From assembly GCF_000377405.1 (NCBI RefSeq), contig NZ_KB905021.1, positions 272,038 through 336,037 on the forward strand: a DNA stretch of 64,000 nucleotides, read 5' to 3'. Positions 25,911-33,167 of this stretch are shown one piece after another (position 1 is the first letter of the stretch; every line of letters starts with the position of its first letter). The notes under the pieces were generated by a model. That model had not been told where the DNA came from. It saw only the letters and a program-made list of their open reading frames with translations, and ran no database searches. This DNA comes from Thioalkalivibrio sp. ALE31. GTDB taxonomy: Bacteria > Pseudomonadota > Gammaproteobacteria > Ectothiorhodospirales > Ectothiorhodospiraceae. The position numbers and the translations under genes were made by a program.

Positions 25911-27037
25911 GTGCGATATATCTGGGAACTGACCGGCTGGCCCCACTGGCAGTGGGACGCGGAACATATCGCGCCGATGCTGGCCGCGGCCGCGCGCGAG
26001 CAGGGCAGGCTGCTCGGGCGGATGCAGGGGTTGGGTTTCGCGTTGCGCGAGGAAGCGTCGCTGCGGGTGCTGTCGGAGGATATCGTGGACTCCGGCGCGA
26101 TCGAGGGCGAACGTCTCCCCATGGATCAGGTGCGCTCTTCCCTGGCACGTCGCCTCGGCCTGGAGGCCGGGGGACCGGTCGCTTCAGGGCGAGATGTCGA
26201 CGGCATGGTCGAACTGATGCTGGATGCCACGAAGGCCTTTGATCGTGAGCTGACAGTGGATCGGCTGTTCGACTGGCATGCGGCCCTGTTTCCGACGGGG
26301 CGTAGCGGAATGACGTGGATTCCGGTCGCGCGCTGGCGGGATGCCGAAGAAGGGCCGATGGGTGTGGTGTCGGGTCCCGTTGGCCGGGAGACGGTGCACT
26401 TCTCCGCGCCACCGGCCGAACGAATCCCGGGGGAGGTCGACGCTTTCTTCGCCTGGTTTAAGACACCCGGCCCGCTGGATCCGCTATTGGTGGCGGGGCT
26501 GGCTCATCTCTGGTTCGTGACGATTCACCCCTTCGCGGATGGAAACGGGCGTATCGCGCGGGCGATCGCCGATATGGCGCTGGCACGAGCGGATGGTTCG
26601 GCGGAACGTTTCTACAGCATGTCCGGGCAGATCCTTCGGGAACGCAGCGACTATTACGCGATCCTGGAGCGGACCCAAAACCAGGGGGGGGGCTGGACAT
26701 CACCCTGTGGCTGGAATGGTTCCTGGGCTGCCTGCAGCGTTCGCTGGCCAGCGCTCAGGATGCACTCGAGCACGTGCCGTTCAAGGCGCAATTCTGGGAG
26801 CGGTTCGCCACGGAGCCGCTCAATGCCCGACAGATCAAGGTGCTCAATCGTCTGCTGGACGCCTTCGAGGGTCGGATGACCTCTTCGCGTTGGGCCCGGA
26901 TGGCCAAGTGTTCGCAGGACACGGCGCAGCGTGACATTGCGGACCTGGTGGATCGAGGTGCATTGAAAAAGAACCCGGGCGGTGGACGCAGTACGAGCTA
27001 TTCCTTGCCGGACACGCGCGGTTTCTTCTCGTTTTAA
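25911..27037 (+). pseudogene. fic: Fic protein (DUF4172 type) split by a frameshift at a 9-G tract
   Basis: From GTG 25911 (GGAGA five bases upstream) the protein starts MRYIWELTGWPHWQWD, the DUF4172 N-terminus, has the inhibitory motif SGAIEG (Ser61, Glu65) and the Fic motif HPFADGNGRIAR from His206. After RTQNQ the frame meets nine G at 26684-26692. The downstream part continues in another frame as LDITLWLEWFLGCLQRS and a winged helix ending GFFSF at 27037. Seven or ten G would restore one protein of about 375 residues. As read, translation stops at 26879 after unrelated sequence. Phase variation, decay or a sequencing error are all possible. A longer TTG-started frame begins at 25863. Confidence 0.85.
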
Positions 27038-27041
27038 TCTA

Positions 27042-27077
27042 CATGAGCGGTTTCTCGTGCCATACGTGCTGCCGTCT
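27042..27077 (+). repeat. 36-bp imperfect direct repeat flanking the Fic pseudogene (right)
   Basis: Second copy of the repeat at 25557-25592 (30 of 36 identical), five nt past the end of the Fic frame. Confidence 0.55.
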
Positions 27078-27130
27078 ACGAATTTCGAGTCGCGGAGCGA
27101 TCGAGAGTATTTGAGATATTCGCTGTAATC

Positions 27131-27208
27131 GTAGTCAGGCTACTGGTTAAACCAGTCGTCTTGGTTGATGTTGGGCGAAATTGTGTGGTTTATTCGTAGT
27201 GTGGCTAC
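27131..27208 (+). promoter_or_regulatory. Paired inverted repeats, candidate AbiEi operators
   Basis: GTAGTCAGGCTAC (27131-27143) and GTAGTGTGGCTAC (27196-27208) share 11 of 13 bases; each is a GTAG/CTAC inverted repeat with a 5-nt spacer, and they are 65 bp apart. AbiEi antitoxins repress their promoter by binding inverted repeats upstream, as shown for Streptococcus AbiE. The right copy overlaps the proposed GTG start at 27201. Confidence 0.6.
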
Positions 27209-27938
27209 GATAACGAGATCCAATCTAAAGGCGCTCTATACCAGAGTGCCTCCGGGAACGCCGCTGACCACGGCCGACCTCAATGAGCTGGGCATTTCGG
27301 CCGACCTGGCGGTCTATTACGTCCGGTCGGGGTGGCTGGAACGCCTCGCGCGGGGTGTCTATTGCCGCCCGGGTGAGGATCTGGGGTTGGAGCCCAGTCT
27401 TGTCATGTTGCAGCGAAAGTTTCCGGGCATGCACGTGGGGGGCAAGTCAGCCCTGGAGTGGTACGGCATTCGGCACTACGTCATGCGCCAACCCACGCTG
27501 CAGTTGTATGGCTGGGCCTCTGGGCGGCTTCCGGGCTGGTTTTTCGAGCGGTTTCCGGCCGAATATCATCGCAAGCGCCTATTCAACGAGACGCCGGAGG
27601 CCATGCTGCATGTCGGCCCCTTCGAACATCAGGCGGGGGCACCTGATGTTGCGGCGCCGGAACGGGCGCTCCTTGAGCTCCTCAGTGAAGTGGGTGTACG
27701 GCAACCGTTGCAGGAGGTACGCGAGATCGTCCAAGGGACCTACAGTCTGCGAGCCAATGTCCTTCGCGAGCTCCTGTGCAAGACGAAGAGCATCAAGACT
27801 GTTCGTCTGGCTCTGCAGTTGGGACGCGAGTTCTCGCTCCCCTGGGCGGCTCAATTGGATCCCGTCGAGCTCCCAACCGGCAGTGACCGGCCCTGGGTAT
27901 CCGGCACCGGCGATGATCTGCTGGTCCTCAAGCCATGA
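27201..27938 (+). CDS. abiEi: AbiEi-type antitoxin/transcriptional repressor
   Basis: About 245 residues. The N-terminal MATITRSNLKALYTRVPPG and TTADLNELGISADLAVYYVRSGWLERLARGVYCRPGED form the AbiEi winged helix; the C-terminal domain holds GGKSALEWYGIRHYV and the APERALLELLSEVG segment of the AbiEi family. AbiE is a type IV toxin-antitoxin and abortive-infection system in which AbiEi represses transcription and neutralises toxin effects. The start is uncertain: GTG 27201 gives the usual N-terminus, but no ribosome site is visible there or for the ATG at 27168. The stop overlaps the toxin ATG by four bases. Confidence 0.87.
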   Translation: MATITRSNLKALYTRVPPGTPLTTADLNELGISADLAVYYVRSGWLERLARGVYCRPGEDLGLEPSLVMLQRKFPGMHVGGKSALEWYGIRHYVMRQPTLQLYGWASGRLPGWFFERFPAEYHRKRLFNETPEAMLHVGPFEHQAGAPDVAAPERALLELLSEVGVRQPLQEVREIVQGTYSLRANVLRELLCKTKSIKTVRLALQLGREFSLPWAAQLDPVELPTGSDRPWVSGTGDDLLVLKP

Positions 27939-28849
27939 ACTCGGCCTACCTTGAAACGGCGCGCCTGCTGACGCAGGTCGCTCCCTTCGTGTTCGCGGAC
28001 GATACCTTCGCGTTGAAAGGTGGAACGGCCATCAACCTCTTCGTCCGCGACATGCCGCGGTTGTCCGTGGATCTCGATCTGGTGTTTCCCGATCACGCGG
28101 CATCGCGAGACGAAGCACTGGCTCGCATCAACGCCGCCATTGAGCGTATGGGGAGGCAGTTGGCCGAGCGTGGCTTCCAGACGTTTGCCCCCACAACCGA
28201 AGCCGGAGCCACCAAGCTTCTGGTTCGGCGCGGTCATGTCGAGGTCAAGATCGAAGCGAACTACGTCCTGCGCGGTACCGTTCAGCCGGTCCGTTCGGCT
28301 TCGTTGAGCCCTCTAGCCCGCGACAGCCTTATGGCCGACCTCGACATTCCAGTGGTGTCACTCGAGGACCTCTATGGCGGCAAGCTTGTTGCGGCCCTAG
28401 ACCGGCAGCACCCACGGGATCTCTTCGACGTCATGCAGCTCTTTGAGCATGAGGGGATCACACCGGGCATTCGCCAAGCCGCTGTCGTTTACCTAGCCAG
28501 CCATAATCGCCCCGTACATGAAGTGCTGTCTCCGGCGCTACGGAACATTGAGCGGGACTACCGGCATAACTTCCAAGGCATGACAGCCGAGCCGGTGCCA
28601 ATAAGCGACTTGCTGACGACACGCGATCGACTTATCCAGGGTCTCCACCAAGGGCTGGAAGACCGCGAGCGAAGGTTTCTACTCTCTCTGGTCGAGGGAG
28701 CGCCCGACTGGAGCCTCATGGATATCGCGCATGTCGAGCAGTTGCCGGCCATCCGCTGGAAGCTTCAGAACCTGGGTCGCCTCCGGGAGAACAGCCCGCA
28801 GCAATTTGTCGAGCAGGCCGACGCGCTGCGGCAACTCCTCAACCTTTGA
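27935..28849 (+). CDS. abiEii: AbiEii-type nucleotidyltransferase toxin
   Basis: A 304-residue toxin of the DNA polymerase beta-like nucleotidyltransferase superfamily. Motif I is KGGTAINLF (residues 28-36), motif II is RLSVDLDLVF with Ser44, Asp46 and Asp48, and motif IV is LEDLYGGKLVAALDRQHPRDLFD. Relatives (AbiEii, MenT) transfer nucleotides to tRNA 3' ends or bind GTP to stop growth during phage infection. It is coupled to abiEi by ATGA. It is the last gene before the right island boundary. Confidence 0.93.
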   Translation: MNSAYLETARLLTQVAPFVFADDTFALKGGTAINLFVRDMPRLSVDLDLVFPDHAASRDEALARINAAIERMGRQLAERGFQTFAPTTEAGATKLLVRRGHVEVKIEANYVLRGTVQPVRSASLSPLARDSLMADLDIPVVSLEDLYGGKLVAALDRQHPRDLFDVMQLFEHEGITPGIRQAAVVYLASHNRPVHEVLSPALRNIERDYRHNFQGMTAEPVPISDLLTTRDRLIQGLHQGLEDRERRFLLSLVEGAPDWSLMDIAHVEQLPAIRWKLQNLGRLRENSPQQFVEQADALRQLLNL

Positions 28850-29224
28850 GGGTGCCTAGGGTCGCTGTTTCCCCACGATGCTGGAACAGACATCGGGGAG
28901 CCATCTTTGTCCCGGATGCCGAGTGTTGAATGTCATGAGCGGGGCTCGTCAGGCACGCGCTGACGGCTTCATTGGCGCCCGTTTCGCGCCCGCGAAACGA
29001 CGGTTGGGGCCCGGCTTGGAGAGTTCATCGAGCTCAATGTGGAAGATCATCTGATGGTCAGGCTGGCACACATTCTGTGCCACCGCGGTACAGTTTTATG
29101 CGCGCTTGGAGGGCGCAATCGGCGCGAATTGGTTTTTTGGTGGATGGGGTTGCGGCCCTTTGGAATCGCTTCATAGAGCCGTTTAAGGCCGATCCAGGGT
29201 GTTGGGAAACCATCTGAGGGTGCG
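28850..29224. other. Non-coding right end of the island
   Basis: 375 bases between abiEii and the right attachment repeat. No frame resembles an integrase or excisionase, and no hairpin terminator or direct-repeat set was seen. Confidence 0.45.
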
Positions 29225-29271
29225 CACTCATAATGATGGGGTCCCCTGTTCGAATCAGGGCGTAGCCACCA
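29225..29271 (+). repeat. Right attachment repeat (3' fragment of tRNA-Met)
   Basis: An exact 47-base copy of 10516-10562: CACTC of the anticodon arm through the T arm to CCA. The 5' 30 bases of the tRNA are absent, so it is not a functional tRNA. The sequence to its right continues as core DNA. Confidence 0.9.
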
Positions 29272-29282
29272 TCGAATCCCGG

Positions 29283-29317
29283 ACAGGGGCTGTCAGCGAT
29301 ATGGCAGCCCCTGTTTT
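29283..29317 (+). terminator. Intrinsic terminator beyond the right attachment site
   Basis: ACAGGGGCTG pairs with CAGCCCCTGT around a 12-nt loop, then TTTT. It starts 12 nt after the tRNA-Met 3' fragment and is most simply the terminator of the original tRNA transcript, displaced by the island. Confidence 0.85.
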
Positions 29318-29438
29318 GTTTGGGGCCCCGGGTGGGGCGGTGTTGTATTGCCGGTATGCAGGGGCTCGGATAGACTGCGCGCCGGGTCGCGTGCCTGCGC
29401 GCGGGCGGCCCCTCAAGGGAGCAACCTCGGACGAATCC

Positions 29439-29648
29439 ATGAAACGCTACGGAATCCGCATCCGCCTGCCGGAAGGCAGCACCATGGCCATGCCGCACCT
29501 GCTGGGGCCGGACTGGGAATCCTATCGCTGGTACGACAGCGAACAGGCGCGCGAGAAGGCGCTGGCCGACATGCAGCGCGACCTCCCCAACTACCGCAAG
29601 GGTGATCACGTCGCCCAGGTCCTCGAGCGCGTCGAACGCGACGCCTGA
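29439..29648 (+). CDS. Hypothetical small protein
   Basis: A 69-residue protein starting MKRYGIRIRLPEGSTMAMPHLL, with WESYRWYDSEQAREKALADMQR and a final helix QVLERVERDA. It is soluble and charged, with no known family that I can name. The pattern RYGIRIRLP.. plus a W-Y-D-E-AR helix looks like a conserved small domain rather than random sequence. A clear ribosome site is missing (AAGGGAG is about 17 nt away), so coding status is moderate. Confidence 0.55.
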   Translation: MKRYGIRIRLPEGSTMAMPHLLGPDWESYRWYDSEQAREKALADMQRDLPNYRKGDHVAQVLERVERDA

Positions 29649-29859
29649 CCGCCTCCGTCTGTCCGCCGGTCGCCCGACCGGTGCTCGCATGATCACGTCA
29701 TCCTGACCGACTGGATGCCGCGAACGGCGTCCTTCGCATCTTTGTGCCTCCTCGTGGTTGAAACATGCCCCCCTGCGTGCTTTAGTGCGGGGCACAAACG
29801 GAATTGCATCACATTTTTGGGGCCTATTCCGGCCGCTCGGACTGCAGGAGTCGTTGACC

Positions 29860-32109
29860 ATGCCGACAGAAGACACCAGCGAGAACATGGACCACGCAGT
29901 GCAGACCGAGCCGGAGGCGACCCGGACTGCCGATACCGAGACCTCGATCCGCAATCCATCGCGGGCGGCCCGGGCGACCCAGCCGCGCAACGCGGCGCGG
30001 TCGAATGTCCTGGAGGGTCAGGTCGAGCGCGGCGGCGAGCCCCACTACTTCACCGAACGCGATCTGGACCGGATCCTCGAGAATCTGGACCACCTGCGCA
30101 ATTCGGTCTTCCCGCGCCTGACCAAGGGCAGCCCGACCGAGGAACAAAAGCAGCAGTTCTTCCCGTCGGTGTGTCTTATTGGCGTTGGCCGCTGCGGTTC
30201 GAACATCGCGCTGGACGTGGCGGCGCTGGTGCACAGTGCGCGCTCCAACTATCTGCGCGAACTGGATAACGAGGAGGCCGGTGGGCGCGAGAAGGAAGGC
30301 CGTCCGCTGCGCTGGATTCGCAAGAGCCTGAATCTGCCGCCAGCCAACGCGGTGAAGCCCGTCTTCCTGATCGAGCCGATGGTGATGCTGGGCGACCTCG
30401 ACAAGGACATCGAGGGCCGCATCCGCTTCTCCAACCGGGCGGGGCAGAACAACTTCATCGACAACTACAACAAGATGAAGATCATGGACCTGTCCGAGGT
30501 GCACGCGGGTGGCGCGGGCAATGCCCCCATCCTGGGCCAGTACCTTGCGCGCATCATTCTGAACAAGGACACCGACCAGTTCGCCAACGAGGACTGGAAG
30601 TTCATCCATTCCTATCTGATCGATTCCTGCGGTATTAAGGCGAATCAGTCACGACTGTACTTCTATATCTTCAGTGCCGGCGGCGGCACCGGCTCCGGGA
30701 TGGCCTCCGAATTCGGCCTCGCGCAGCAGTACTCCTATATGCGCAAGACCTTCGATCCCAAGCTGGAGAAGCGCGAGGCCGCGAATCGCGACCATTCCTT
30801 CGTGTTCGAGCCGATCTTCGCGGCGGGGATCTGCATCCTGCCGAACATCCAGGACAACCGCGTCGAGATGTCCGAGGCGCTGCACATCAACGCGGGGCGT
30901 CTGCTGTGCAAGTACCTGGCGGAGGAATGGGACTTCTCCTACAACTTCGAGGCCGAAGAGACGCGTGACGAGGACATGATGCATCGCATCCGGCCGTGGA
31001 ACGCGATGATGCTGATATCCAACGACATCATGCGCTACGCGGAGGAGACCGACGACGGCAACATCCGCCACGTCGACGTGAACGCGATGGAGCGTTACGC
31101 CAACCAGTACATCTCCCAGCAGATCTTCAACATCCTGACCGCGCAGGCGGTGACCACCGACTACGACGAGGACTACTTCCGGCGTGCCGGGGTGGATATC
31201 GGCGAAACCATTCGCCTGGATGCCAACGACCTGTTCATGAGTCTGGCCGGTCCGGTTGCGGTCGCCTACGCGGAATCGGAGGTGACTACTGGCGAGGAGG
31301 CTTCCTCCAAGAGCTCTGCGCTGGATATCGACGACTTGTTCTTCCGCTCGATCGACCTGCCCCACTTCAACAAGCAGACCGAGGCCATCGAAGGGATCAG
31401 CCTGCTGCCGATCGACGCCCCGCGCTACCGCGAGGCACTGAAGGGGTACAAGGAATCGGACATGGACGCGACGCACCTGCGCGATCTGCATTTCTTCAAG
31501 AACTGCTCGTCCATTGTCACGATTCTGTCCCTGCCGAAGGACTACAAGCTGTCCTACATGGACCTGAATCGCCTGAAGTCCCACCTGAACGGCCTGTTCC
31601 CGAATACCACACTCAAGCGCTACGCCCTGGTTATTGGCGCCTCGGCCAATCTGTCGCTGACCACCCTGGTGGTGAAGAGCCCGTGCCTGTCGGACGACTT
31701 CCTGACCCTGTTCGTCGCCTACATCAAGCGCTGCTTTGCCAACGACAAGACGCGCTTCGACGACACCCTGGACCATGCGGTGCTGGATCTCATCCGGGCC
31801 GAGGAGTTCGACGAGGCGCGCATCGACGAGATGCTGAACGAACACGAGAACCCCACGCGCATCCTCGATACCAACTGGTACGCGATCAAGCCGATGTACG
31901 AGAAGAAATACCGCGAGATGTGCAGCAACGAGAAGAGCTTTGTCTCGATTAACGACATCCGTCTGAGCCGCGAGAACGTCAAGCAGGCGATCCGTTACCT
32001 GCGCGAGATCTACCGTCACCGCACGAGCAAGACGCAGATCATCAGCCTGAACGACGGCGGCAAGGCGGCTACGGCGGCGTCGAAGCGCCGCGCCAGCAGC
32101 AAGAAGTAG
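29860..32109 (+). CDS. Divergent tubulin/FtsZ-like GTPase
   Basis: A 749-residue protein. Residues 1-60 are low-complexity. From about 100 a tubulin-type GTPase core can be followed: T1 VCLIGVGRCGSN (GVGxxGSN at 108-115), the signature T4 loop FSAGGGTGSGMASEF (GGGTGSG at 274-280), a strand FAAGICILPN near 320-329, T6 ISNDIM (Asn388-Asp389, as in FtsZ PNDRLL), and a T7-like IRLDANDLF (Asp454, Asp457, spaced as in the FtsZ NxDFAD loop). A second domain includes YALVIGASANLSLTTLVV, then a long C-terminal helical region and a basic tail. It is about twice the size of FtsZ. CAGGAG at 29845-29850 supports the ATG. It stands alone, so its role (filament, membrane remodelling, DNA positioning) is unknown. 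Confidence 0.82.
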   Translation: MPTEDTSENMDHAVQTEPEATRTADTETSIRNPSRAARATQPRNAARSNVLEGQVERGGEPHYFTERDLDRILENLDHLRNSVFPRLTKGSPTEEQKQQFFPSVCLIGVGRCGSNIALDVAALVHSARSNYLRELDNEEAGGREKEGRPLRWIRKSLNLPPANAVKPVFLIEPMVMLGDLDKDIEGRIRFSNRAGQNNFIDNYNKMKIMDLSEVHAGGAGNAPILGQYLARIILNKDTDQFANEDWKFIHSYLIDSCGIKANQSRLYFYIFSAGGGTGSGMASEFGLAQQYSYMRKTFDPKLEKREAANRDHSFVFEPIFAAGICILPNIQDNRVEMSEALHINAGRLLCKYLAEEWDFSYNFEAEETRDEDMMHRIRPWNAMMLISNDIMRYAEETDDGNIRHVDVNAMERYANQYISQQIFNILTAQAVTTDYDEDYFRRAGVDIGETIRLDANDLFMSLAGPVAVAYAESEVTTGEEASSKSSALDIDDLFFRSIDLPHFNKQTEAIEGISLLPIDAPRYREALKGYKESDMDATHLRDLHFFKNCSSIVTILSLPKDYKLSYMDLNRLKSHLNGLFPNTTLKRYALVIGASANLSLTTLVVKSPCLSDDFLTLFVAYIKRCFANDKTRFDDTLDHAVLDLIRAEEFDEARIDEMLNEHENPTRILDTNWYAIKPMYEKKYREMCSNEKSFVSINDIRLSRENVKQAIRYLREIYRHRTSKTQIISLNDGGKAATAASKRRASSKK

Positions 32110-32145
32110 GGTGGCGGCCGCCGCAACGGCAGCCGCTGGGGCGCG

Positions 32146-33159
32146 TCAGGGAAGGGACAGCGGCTCCATCAGGTAGCACAGGCAGTCCTGGGCGATGACC
32201 CGGGTGTCCAGTGTGAGCATGGACGGCATGGCCGGGCGCTTGAGCCGGATCTCCTGGCCGGCGCGCTCCAGATAATCCCCGGTGACCTCGGAGCCGTCCT
32301 CGGCGATCGCGACCAGCGGCTCGTCGGCATCTTCGTGCACCTGTACCAGACGGGAACCGGCGGGCAGCAGCTGGAAGTTCAGGCCGTCGAGATCGGGTTC
32401 CAGGCGCACGTCGTGCTGTGCCTCCAGCCCGGCCTGCAAGCCGGGGCGCACCCGGACCTGCGCGACGGTGTGGAAGAGCTCGATGGCGCCCTCGCGTGGC
32501 GGCTCGGGCACGAAGTGGTCCAGGTGCAGCACCGCGTCGATCATCTCCCGGGCGTGGTCCACGCCGGCGGCGTCACCGGGGTGGCCGCACTCCAGAGTGA
32601 CGGCCGGCGCGATGCGTGCCAGGGCCATGGAGGCAACCCCGCGCGGCCGGGTGAAGTAGACCACGGTGCGCCCGAACAGCGCGGCCAGGTTCAGAAACGG
32701 GGACTCCAGGCGATTGATGCAGGCGTAATGGGGGTTGCGCCCGGTGTTGTTGTGCAGGTCGATCGCGGCGAACAGGCCGCGTCCCTCCAGGCGGCGGCAG
32801 AGCTCGGCAAAGACATCGGCCTCGCGCGAACCGGCCTGTTCGGTGCCCGGCCAGATGCGATTGAAGTCCGGCTGGTCGTCCAGGTGGCGCTGATTGACGG
32901 CCGCCGCCTGCGGGTTGCCCACGATCAGCGTCAGGGCGCGTGGCAGCGGCCGCCCGGTGTAATGACGCAGGAGCTGCTGTACCGCGTGCAGGCCCACCGG
33001 TTCGTTGCCGTGCAGCAACAGGACCACGGCCACCGCGGGTTCGCGCTGGCCTTCCAGGTGGATCAGGGCCGGGCCGGGCACGCACTGGTGCAACGTCTCG
33101 GGCGTGGCTTCGAGGAAGCCGTCGGGGAGTTCGAAGTGTTCGATGATGGATTGCGTCAC
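32146..33159 (-). CDS. Succinylglutamate desuccinylase/aspartoacylase-family zinc hydrolase
   Basis: A 337-residue M14-type zinc hydrolase of the AstE/AspA family. Zinc and catalytic residues are in LLLHGNEPVG (HxxE), PDFNRIWPG, AAIDLHNNTGRNPHY and VTLECGHPG (Glu general base). The C-terminal half is a beta-rich domain. Family enzymes cleave N-acyl amino acids such as succinylglutamate or acetylaspartate. The start is GTG at 33159 with TGAGGAAA upstream. It follows the GCS2-like gene by 8 nt in what looks like a three-gene operon; the arginine succinyltransferase genes are absent, so a different acyl amino acid is likely. Confidence 0.85.
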   Translation of the reverse strand: MTQSIIEHFELPDGFLEATPETLHQCVPGPALIHLEGQREPAVAVVLLLHGNEPVGLHAVQQLLRHYTGRPLPRALTLIVGNPQAAAVNQRHLDDQPDFNRIWPGTEQAGSREADVFAELCRRLEGRGLFAAIDLHNNTGRNPHYACINRLESPFLNLAALFGRTVVYFTRPRGVASMALARIAPAVTLECGHPGDAAGVDHAREMIDAVLHLDHFVPEPPREGAIELFHTVAQVRVRPGLQAGLEAQHDVRLEPDLDGLNFQLLPAGSRLVQVHEDADEPLVAIAEDGSEVTGDYLERAGQEIRLKRPAMPSMLTLDTRVIAQDCLCYLMEPLSLP

Positions 33160-33167
33160 GGGTTTCC

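Larger units (their letters stand above)
10516..29271. mobile_element. tRNA-Met genomic island (about 18.7 kb) without visible integrase
   Basis: The segment is bounded by a perfect 47-bp direct repeat of the tRNA-Met 3' end. A strong intrinsic terminator lies just outside the right repeat and none follows the tRNA on the left, as expected if the tRNA's own terminator was displaced by insertion. Content is accessory: HerA/TraD-like ATPase, EexN lipoprotein, two Fic genes, PLD-SNF2 helicase, SprT-like, HipA-like, CopG-RelE and AbiE. Several intergenic stretches are AT-richer than the flanks. The nfeD-qmcA pair at the left end is usually core and may have been captured. No integrase, relaxase or excisionase was recognised, so the element is probably defective or depends on a helper. 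Confidence 0.8.

Noticed and set aside
29225-29271. Second tRNA-Met gene
   Set aside because: Only the 3' 47 bases are present; the acceptor 5' strand and D arm are missing, so it is an attachment-site copy.
10516-29271. Prophage
   Set aside because: No capsid, terminase, tail, lysis or phage repressor gene could be recognised.
29058-29990. Minus-strand frame spanning the right attachment repeat
   Set aside because: It reads through the tRNA fragment and terminator and has no plausible protein features.
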